From JASFBA01 sp036172265 (lineage in GTDB: Bacteria; Chloroflexota; Chloroflexia; DTKN01), in the NCBI GenBank assembly GCA_036172265.1, contig JASFBA010000034.1, positions 1-59,309 on the forward strand: a stretch of DNA of 59,309 nucleotides. The letters are read 5' to 3'. This document shows, one piece after another, positions 23,122 to 28,981 of the stretch. The notes under the pieces are model-generated. The model did not search any database, was not told the origin of the DNA, and saw only the letters and a list, made by a program, of their open reading frames with translations. Each line of letters begins with the position of its first letter. Positions within the stretch are counted from its first letter, which is position 1. The translations under genes were made by a program, and so were the position numbers.

Positions 23122-23559
23122 CTATTCCTTTCTCTCCCACCAGCGCCGCAGCCAATCGGTCGGCCGGCGCAGCCAGCGCGTGGCCCGCACCCGGGTGCCC
23201 TGGCCGGGGGCCGTCTCGATCTCGAAGGTATCCATCAGCCGGCGCACGGCCGGGAGTCCCGAGCCCAGCCCTTTGCCACCGGTGCTGTAGCCGTCCTGGA
23301 GAGCCAGTTCCACGTCGGCGATGCCGGGGCCTTGGTCTACTGCCTCGATTTCCAGCCCCCGACGGCGTTCGGCAACGACTTCACGCAGGTGAATCTCGCC
23401 GCTGCCGGCGTAGCGGACGATGTTCATGGCCAGTTCCCGCACCGCGATCTCGATGCGGGCTACGTCGGCGCCCCCAAAGCCCACCTTGCGGGCCATCTCC
23501 CTGGCCAGGCCGGCCGCGGCATAGACGTCGGCTTCGTTCTGGATCGGGCAACTAGCCAT
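23122..23559 (-). CDS. Second RsbT-type kinase
   Basis: A 145-residue GHKL-fold kinase paralogous to the rsbT at 13712. It has N-box AVRELAMNIVRYAGSG near residue 42, G1 box VDQGPGI near 80, and G2 box GLGSGLPAVRRLMDTFEIE near 97. A basic, Trp-rich tail (RRPTDWLRRWWERKE) is not present in the first copy and could contact membrane or a partner. It opens the stressosome block and overlaps the 3' end of iorB by 8 bp, which ties the block to the ferredoxin oxidoreductase transcript. A second RsbT with five RsbR-type proteins and one RsbS suggests two outputs. Confidence 0.9.
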   Translation of the reverse strand: MASCPIQNEADVYAAAGLAREMARKVGFGGADVARIEIAVRELAMNIVRYAGSGEIHLREVVAERRRGLEIEAVDQGPGIADVELALQDGYSTGGKGLGSGLPAVRRLMDTFEIETAPGQGTRVRATRWLRRPTDWLRRWWERKE

Positions 23560-24148
23560 CGTCCTTCCTTATCTGGACTCGCCCCAAGCAAAAGGCCTGA
23601 CGGTTCAACGCGAAATGGCGGGCGGGCACCTGCTCCTCGATCACTTCTTCCCAGAGTTCGGTGGAAAAGGGGAGAAAGGTCGAGAGCGCTCCCAGGAGCA
23701 CGACGTTGGCCACCCGGGGATTGCCGAGTTCCTGCGCCAACCGAGGGCCTTCGATGAAAAAGACCCCGTCGGCCCGATTGCTCAGTTCCCGATGTATCTC
23801 CCCTGGATCGGGATAATGCGCCCCTCCACTCGTTACCGCCAGGGGAGGAAGGCGCTCCTCGTTCACCAGGACGACGCTCCGGGAGTGCAAAAAGCGTACC
23901 CAGCGCAGCGCCTCCAACATCTCAAAGGCTAGAAGGTAATCGGCTTCTCCTTGGGAGATCAAGGGGGAGTATACGGTCCGGCCGAAACGCACATGGCTGT
24001 TCACCGCTCCGCCGCGCTGGGACATGCCGTGTACCTCGGACTTTTTCACATCGTAGCCGGCCCGGAGACCCAGGTTGGCCAGGATATTACCAGCCGTCAA
24101 GATGCCCTGGCCGCCTACGCCAACGAGAAGGAAATTGGTCTGTTCCAC
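23552..24148 (-). CDS. iorB: Indolepyruvate:ferredoxin oxidoreductase, beta subunit
   Basis: A 198-residue gamma-type 2-oxoacid oxidoreductase domain protein. The start reads MEQTNFLLVGVGGQGILTAGNILA. KSEVHGMSQRGGAVNSHVRFG near residue 40 is diagnostic for IorB, and NVVLLGALSTFLPF lies near 150. With IorA it oxidatively decarboxylates aryl pyruvates from aromatic amino acids to acyl-CoA, reducing ferredoxin. GTG at 24148 has AAGGAG at 6-nt spacing and is preferred. A TTG at 24163 would overlap the iorA stop by 4 bp but lacks a ribosome site. Confidence 0.93.
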   Translation of the reverse strand: MEQTNFLLVGVGGQGILTAGNILANLGLRAGYDVKKSEVHGMSQRGGAVNSHVRFGRTVYSPLISQGEADYLLAFEMLEALRWVRFLHSRSVVLVNEERLPPLAVTSGGAHYPDPGEIHRELSNRADGVFFIEGPRLAQELGNPRVANVVLLGALSTFLPFSTELWEEVIEEQVPARHFALNRQAFCLGRVQIRKDDG

Positions 24149-24159
24149 GACTTTCTCCT

Positions 24160-25923
24160 TCAATCGTTTCCCGAATGGATGGCTCCCCGGGCGCAGACCT
24201 GGGCGCAGAGGTCGCAGGCCGCACAGAGGAGGGGACTGATTTCCGCCCGGCCTTCGGTCGTCTTGAAGATGGCCGGGCAGCCTACAGTGAAACAGAGGCC
24301 ACAGCCGTTGCAGCGTTCGAGGTCCACCCAGTAGGCCGGCCCCCGCCGGGCGCGGGCTTCAGGGAGAAGGACGCAGGCCCGACGGGCCACGATCAAGGTA
24401 GGTTCCTCGGCAGCGGCACTTTCCTTGAGGAGGCGATACATCTCTCGGGTGTCGTAAGCATCCACCACAAAGACCCGCTTCAGGCCGAAGGCTCGTCCGA
24501 TGTCTTCGACGAGGATTTCGTGGAGACGCTCCCCACGGGTGCCGATGCCGGTGCCGGGGTGGCCCTGGTGGCCGGTCATCGCCGTGGTACGGTTATCCAG
24601 GACGATGACGATGGTGCGGCCGCCGTTGTAGGCGATGTTCAGGAGGGCAGGGATGCCGCTGTGGTAAAAGGTCGAGTCTCCGATGGTGGCAACGGCCCGT
24701 TCCGGCCGGCCGGCCAGTTCCACCCCATAAGCCATGCTGATGCTTCCGCCCATGCAGCCCATCGTGTCGGTGGTCGAAAGGGGCGGTAGCACGGCCAGGG
24801 TATAACAACCGATGTCGCTGTTGACGATCATCTTGGCCCGGCGCAGGGCATAGTAGACGCTGCGGTGCGGACACCCCGGGCAGAGCACCGGCGGGCGCGG
24901 AGGCAGTTCCAGCGAAAGGGGCGGCGGAGCAGGGCCATCTTCGGACAAGAGGCCCAGTTTGCGGCCGCCAGCCCGCACCACGTCGGGGTTGAATTCGTCC
25001 AGCAAGGGGAAGACATCCTTTCCCCCATGCACGGGGACCCCCAGCAGGCGCACCTCTTCCTCCAGAAAGGGGTCCAGTTCCTCGATGACGATGAGGCGCT
25101 CCACGCCAGCGGCAAAGGTGCGCACCTTCTGCGCCGGCAGAGGGAAAGATATCCCCAATTTGAGGAAGGAGGCCCAGGGAAAAACCTCCCGGGCATAGGT
25201 ATAAGAAATGCCGCTGGTCATAATCCCCAGACGGCGGTCGCCCCACTCGATGCGGTTGAGGGGCGTCTCCTCGGAGTAGGCGACCAGGCGCTGCAGCCGT
25301 TCCTCGACTACAACGTGGCGCGGGCGAGCATGGGCCGGAATCATCACATACTTCTGGGGGTTGCGCGGGTAAGGGGGAAGGTCTTTCTTCGGCGGCACAA
25401 AGGCCGGATCGAGTTCGACGATCGAATGGGAGTGGGAGACACGGGTGGTGGTGCGCAGGAGCACAGGCACGTCGAACTGCTCGCTCAGTTCAAAGGCCAG
25501 GCGGGTCATGTCGCGGGCCTCCTGGCTGTCCGAAGGCTCCAGCATGGGCACTCGGGCGAACTTGCTGTAGCGACGGTTATCCTGCTCGTTCTGGGAACTG
25601 TGCATGCCGGGGTCATCGGCCGAAACGACGACCAGCCCGGCCTCGATGCCGGTGTAGGCTCCATAAAAGAAGGGGTCGGCGGCGACGTTTAGACCGACGT
25701 GCTTCATCGCCACCAGCGTGCGGGCGCCGGCATAGGAAGCCCCCAGGGCCGTTTCCAGGGCGACTTTTTCGTTGGGGGCCCAGAGGGTACGGACCTCGGG
25801 ATAGCGGGAAAGGCTTTCCAAAATCTCGGTGCTGGGTGTGCCGGGGTAAGCCGTGCCCACCCGTACCCCGGCCTCGTAGGCTCCGCGAGCAATGGCCTCG
25901 TTGCCTGAAAGCAGTTGCTTCAC
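24160..25923 (-). CDS. iorA: Indolepyruvate:ferredoxin oxidoreductase, alpha subunit
   Basis: A 587-residue TPP enzyme. The N-terminal pyrimidine-binding half has GNEAIARGAYEAGVRVGTAYPGTPSTEI near residue 5. The TPP half has CPGCPHRSVYYAL near 320, SDIGCYTLAVLPPL, and GDSTFYHSGIPALLNIAYN near 390. The C-terminal ferredoxin domain has CNGCGLCFTVGCP and CAACDLCAQVC, ligands for two [4Fe-4S] clusters though spacing in the first is slightly irregular. GTG at 25923 has AAAGGAG with correct spacing; the same frame runs open upstream to 26163 but without support. It shares a transcript with iorB and probably the stressosome block. Confidence 0.94.
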   Translation of the reverse strand: MKQLLSGNEAIARGAYEAGVRVGTAYPGTPSTEILESLSRYPEVRTLWAPNEKVALETALGASYAGARTLVAMKHVGLNVAADPFFYGAYTGIEAGLVVVSADDPGMHSSQNEQDNRRYSKFARVPMLEPSDSQEARDMTRLAFELSEQFDVPVLLRTTTRVSHSHSIVELDPAFVPPKKDLPPYPRNPQKYVMIPAHARPRHVVVEERLQRLVAYSEETPLNRIEWGDRRLGIMTSGISYTYAREVFPWASFLKLGISFPLPAQKVRTFAAGVERLIVIEELDPFLEEEVRLLGVPVHGGKDVFPLLDEFNPDVVRAGGRKLGLLSEDGPAPPPLSLELPPRPPVLCPGCPHRSVYYALRRAKMIVNSDIGCYTLAVLPPLSTTDTMGCMGGSISMAYGVELAGRPERAVATIGDSTFYHSGIPALLNIAYNGGRTIVIVLDNRTTAMTGHQGHPGTGIGTRGERLHEILVEDIGRAFGLKRVFVVDAYDTREMYRLLKESAAAEEPTLIVARRACVLLPEARARRGPAYWVDLERCNGCGLCFTVGCPAIFKTTEGRAEISPLLCAACDLCAQVCARGAIHSGND

Positions 25924-26022
25924 CCTGCACTCCTTTCGGCCGGACAACATCGGCCGGCCCATCGCCTTGTTCCGGGTGTAACAGAACACCAGGGCCTCCA
26001 TCGAAGCCCCTCTCGAACGGGT

Positions 26023-26051
26023 ATTATCCCACAAAACCCTGCGAATGTCAA
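26023..26051 (-). promoter_or_regulatory. Strong promoter of iorAB and possibly the whole stressosome run
   Basis: On the minus strand TTGACA (26051-26046) and GATAAT (26028-26023) are 17 bp apart. Predicted transcription starts near 26016, giving a ~93-nt leader before iorA. It is back-to-back with the promoter at 26059-26087, the two -35 boxes being only 7 bp apart. Confidence 0.75.
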
Positions 26052-26058
26052 AGCCGAT

Positions 26059-26087
26059 TTGACGAAGGACGGACTGGCGTGTATAAT
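26059..26087 (+). promoter_or_regulatory. Promoter of the lipoprotein gene, divergent from iorA
   Basis: TTGACG (26059-26064) and TATAAT (26082-26087) are 17 bp apart. The predicted leader to the TTG start at 26300 is about 205 nt; I see no coding frame or recognisable riboswitch in it (26094-26299). Confidence 0.75.
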
Positions 26088-26299
26088 AAATTCGTAGGTT
26101 GACCCCACCCCGCGTTTTGGGAAAGTGTTCTTTCCCTCGCTGGACCCAGGGTCCCTTGGACATGAAACGGATGCTGCCCTTTCTGCTTCCCGACCTGTCG
26201 GTACGCCCACCGGCCGAGACGGGGACTTTTCCGGGTATCGAGGTGCATCATCCGGTGTACTGGACCGGCCGCAGGCCGGCCCGAGGTAGGAGGGAAACT

Positions 26300-26617
26300 T
26301 TGCGGAAATTTTGGATTTTTCTCTTTCTCGGAATGTTCCTCCTCTCCGCCTGTGGAGGTGGGGGAACATCTCCCCTGGTGGGGAAATGGTCGGACCCCAG
26401 CGGCCAGGCGATCTTTGACTTTCGGGCCGACGGCAAACTGAGCATGACCGCCGGGGAGATCACCGTGGAAGCCGGCACTTACCAGGTGCTGAGCCCCGGC
26501 ATCCTGGAACTCGATATCCAGGGGCAGAAGCAGCGCCTGGCCTACACCATCGTCGGAGACCGTCTGACCTTGACCGACGAGGCCGGAGTTTCCTTGGAAC
26601 TGGTGCGGGTAAAATAG
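26300..26617 (+). CDS. Small lipoprotein, paralogue of the next gene
   Basis: A 105-residue predicted lipoprotein. The signal peptide RKFWIFLFLGMFLLSAC ends in a lipobox, followed by a Gly-rich spacer. The mature domain, LVGKWSDPSGQAIFDFRADGKL and onward, looks like a small beta-barrel (lipocalin-like) with alternating hydrophobic strands. TTG at 26300 after GGAGGGAAACT is chosen because it places the signal at the N-terminus; the frame is open further upstream without a ribosome site. About one third of positions match the next gene (LVGKWS, F-x-ADGKL, GTY-x-VLS). Function unknown; it is expected on the outer face of the membrane. Confidence 0.8.
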   Translation: MRKFWIFLFLGMFLLSACGGGGTSPLVGKWSDPSGQAIFDFRADGKLSMTAGEITVEAGTYQVLSPGILELDIQGQKQRLAYTIVGDRLTLTDEAGVSLELVRVK

Positions 26618-26766
26618 TTTGCAACCGCACCGCCTTCTCAGCGTAATACCGAGGGGTTGCAAGGCTGTTCGTCCTTGTCCTGACCCGAAAAACGGCCGAG
26701 TACCCTGCCGCCGGATATCGTTCGTAAAGTAAAAGGTCTAGCGGTCAAATCTAAGGAGGATATGCA

Positions 26767-27120
26767 ATGAAAAAGCGTTTCCCGATGCTGGTCTCGATCC
26801 TGCTCGTCGGCCTGTTGCTCCTCGCGGCCTGCGGCGGCAGGGCTCCCTCGCTCGTAGGGAAATGGTCGGCCACCGACCCCACTTCCGGTATGAAGATCAC
26901 CATCGAGTTCAAAGCCGACGGCAAACTGGCCATGGGTTCGGGGGATTTCATTTTGGATGTGGGCACCTATAAAGTACTCAGCGCCAGTCAAGTGGAATTG
27001 AACCTGGACTTTATGGGCCAGCAACAGACCCAGACCATCAACTACCGCCTGGAGGGGAACAAACTCATTATGAGCGATCCGACCGATCCTTCCGGCACCC
27101 TCGAACTGACGCGGGAATAG
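26767..27120 (+). CDS. Small lipoprotein, lipocalin-like
   Basis: A 117-residue predicted lipoprotein starting MKKRFPMLVSILLVGLLLLAAC, with an excellent AAGGAGGATATGCA ribosome site. The mature part, APSLVGKWSATDPTSGMKITIEF and onward, has the same strand pattern as the preceding gene and ends LIMSDPTDPSGTLELTRE. The pair probably arose by tandem duplication. A strong terminator follows at 27251-27278. The 149-bp gap before it holds no clear promoter, so it may be read from the upstream one. Confidence 0.85.
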   Translation: MKKRFPMLVSILLVGLLLLAACGGRAPSLVGKWSATDPTSGMKITIEFKADGKLAMGSGDFILDVGTYKVLSASQVELNLDFMGQQQTQTINYRLEGNKLIMSDPTDPSGTLELTRE

Positions 27121-27250
27121 CCGATCCACCGAATCCGCACCGATGGCCCGGCCCTCCTTCGACCGGCGGCGAAAGTGGGCGGGGAGGAAACCGGAGCGGA
27201 TATCCCAGGGGCGCCCGGGCAACCCAGAGCGGGCAGGAAATCGAACCCGG

Positions 27251-27278
27251 AAGAGCCACCGTGTTGGCGGTGGCTCTT
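27251..27278 (+). terminator. Intrinsic terminator after the lipoprotein pair
   Basis: AAGAGCCACCG pairs perfectly with CGGTGGCTCTT (11 bp, 6-nt loop) and is followed by CTCTTTGC. Confidence 0.75.
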
Positions 27279-27351
27279 CTCTTTGCAATTTGAAGTGGCA
27301 GGGTAACTGCTTCGCCTCACGTCAAATTCACCCCGGAGATACAGGCCCTTT

Positions 27352-27864
27352 TCAGCCTTCCTCGGGGAGGGTTTCGGGGATATTCAGAGGCGGCAGGTCT
27401 TCCAGGCTCTGGAGGCCGAAGTGGCGCAAGAAGTCAAAGGTGGTGCCGTAGAGGATGGGCCGGCCGGGAATGGGAGCTCGCCCCCGTTCCTCGATCAGGC
27501 CCAGGTTGAGAAGAGTATGGAGGGTTCCAGAGCAATCCACTCCGCGCAGGGCCTCGATGGCCGAACGGGTGATGGGCTGGCGGTAGGCGATGATGGCGAG
27601 CGTCTCCAGGGCGGCAGCCGAAAGGCGGGCGGGACGGTGCAGTCCCAGGAAGCGTTCGATGTAGGGAGCGGCTTCCGGCGCCGAGGCCAATTGCACCCGA
27701 TGGCCCAGGCGCAGGAGACGGATGCCGCGGCTGGCCTGCTCCGCCGCCCATTCCTCCAGCGCGGCGACTACCTCGCCCTCTTCCCGTTCCAAGGCCTGGG
27801 CCAGTTCGGATACCGATACCGGCTCCGCCGCCACAAAGAGGAGCGCCTCAAGCAAGGTCTTCAA
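27352..27864 (-). CDS. scpB: Segregation and condensation protein B
   Basis: A 170-residue winged-helix protein that works with ScpA and SMC in chromosome condensation. Typical text is LKTLLEALLFVAAEPVSVSELAQALE at the start, ETLAIIAYRQPITRSAIEALRGVD near residue 95, and LLNLGLIEERGRAPIPGRPILYGTT near 125. TTG at 27864 matches the usual family start and has GGAG upstream, giving a 17-bp overlap with scpA. An ATG at 27957 would add 31 low-complexity residues and overlap scpA by 110 bp, which is less likely. Confidence 0.92.
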   Translation of the reverse strand: MKTLLEALLFVAAEPVSVSELAQALEREEGEVVAALEEWAAEQASRGIRLLRLGHRVQLASAPEAAPYIERFLGLHRPARLSAAALETLAIIAYRQPITRSAIEALRGVDCSGTLHTLLNLGLIEERGRAPIPGRPILYGTTFDFLRHFGLQSLEDLPPLNIPETLPEEG

Positions 27865-28654
27865 GTTCGCTCCACCACTCGGTTCGGCTTTCCCAGGCGG
27901 AAGCGGTATCGTTCCGTCGTCGGATGAAGATGGGGCCAAAGAGTTCCTCCTGTTCAATGAGAATCCAGCAACGCTTGAACAACTCCAGGACGGCCCAGAA
28001 GGTGACCACTACTTCCTCCCGGCTGGACGATTCCGCCAACAGTTCCTGGAAAGAGACCTCGGAGAAAAGGCGTAGGCGTTCGTGGATCAGGCGAGCCTTT
28101 TCCGCCAGGGTCACGTGAACTACGGCCGGCCGTGCCTGTTCCTCCTTCGGCGTCAGTTCCGCCAGCCGGCACTCCAGGGCCGCCAGAAGCGTCTCCAGGC
28201 TGACGCCCTCCAGTTCAACAGACCGGGAGACCGGAAGTGGCGGAGGAGCCACCCGGCCAAAAGCCCTCCACCCGGCCTTCAGCCGTCCTTCCAGAAACGC
28301 GGCCACCTGCCGGTAACGCCGGTATTCCTGCAGACGGCGCACCAAGTCTTCCGCCTCCTCCTCTTCTTGCTCCTCAGCGGCCAGCGGCAGACGGGGCAGG
28401 AGGGCCCGCGACTTGATCCACAGAAGCCGTGCCGCCACCCATAAAAAGGCCGAAAGTTCCGCCGGGTCACGCCGGGGCATCCGGGAAAGATAGGCCAGAT
28501 ACTGGTCGGTTACCTGGGCCAGGGCAATTCGGGTAATATCCAACTCCTCCTTCTCGATAAGGGAGAGGAGAAGGTCCAGCGGTCCCCGAAATTCCTGGGT
28601 CTCGACAATATACCCGGTCGGCAAGGCCGGTTCCCCTGCTTTCAGACGTTCCAT
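27848..28654 (-). CDS. scpA: Segregation and condensation protein A
   Basis: A 268-residue kleisin that bridges SMC heads. The N-terminal VETQEFRGPLDLLLSLIEKEELDITRIALAQVTDQYLAYL (read in parts) is diagnostic. The middle is acidic, and the C-terminal winged helix holds VVVTFWAVLELFKR near residue 220. The ATG lies about 4 nt from the predicted transcription start, so the message may be nearly leaderless. scpB overlaps its end. Confidence 0.93.
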   Translation of the reverse strand: MERLKAGEPALPTGYIVETQEFRGPLDLLLSLIEKEELDITRIALAQVTDQYLAYLSRMPRRDPAELSAFLWVAARLLWIKSRALLPRLPLAAEEQEEEEAEDLVRRLQEYRRYRQVAAFLEGRLKAGWRAFGRVAPPPLPVSRSVELEGVSLETLLAALECRLAELTPKEEQARPAVVHVTLAEKARLIHERLRLFSEVSFQELLAESSSREEVVVTFWAVLELFKRCWILIEQEELFGPIFIRRRNDTASAWESRTEWWSELEDLA

Positions 28655-28664
28655 GGCTGGCTAG

Positions 28665-28693
28665 ATTGTATCACATTTTCCTCAGCCGCGAAA
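28665..28693 (-). promoter_or_regulatory. Promoter of scpAB (weak -35)
   Basis: On the minus strand TACAAT (28670-28665) is clear; a poor TTTCGC lies 17 bp upstream. Transcription would start about 4 nt before the scpA ATG. It abuts the divergent promoter at 28695-28723. Confidence 0.45.
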
Positions 28694-28694
28694 G

Positions 28695-28723
28695 TTGACA
28701 AAAGGGCCGTCCTGTACTATGAT
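28695..28723 (+). promoter_or_regulatory. Promoter of the lipoprotein/GT-C operon
   Basis: TTGACA (28695-28700) and TATGAT (28718-28723) are 17 bp apart, about 33 nt before the start region of the small lipoprotein gene. Confidence 0.75.
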
Positions 28724-28762
28724 AGGCGTGCCAGCCATTCAGAACAGGAATGAGGTGAGACG

Positions 28763-28981
28763 ATGACGAAAAAGCTCTTGCTGGGATTGCTCTTGATCTC
28801 TCTTCTGCTCCTTTTCCTGGCCGCCTGTGAGTCTGCCAGCACGCCAGCCCCCACGGCTACCCCCAAGGCCGGCACTCCATCTCCTACTTCCGCTCCAGCC
28901 CGGACGCCTGTTCCGGCCGCTACCCCGGCCGGAGGATATCCGGCCCCGAATACAGCCCAAACGCCCTATCCCACTCCCTAG
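28763..28981 (+). CDS. Small Pro/Thr-rich lipoprotein
   Basis: A 72-residue predicted lipoprotein: signal KKLLLGLLLISLLLLFLAAC with lipobox Cys22, then a low-complexity mature region of Thr, Pro and Ala (TPAPTATPKAG and similar). Such disordered surface tails are frequent in Chloroflexota. The stop TAG is immediately followed by the ATG of the next gene, so the two are co-translated. Function unknown. Confidence 0.8.
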   Translation: MTKKLLLGLLLISLLLLFLAACESASTPAPTATPKAGTPSPTSAPARTPVPAATPAGGYPAPNTAQTPYPTP

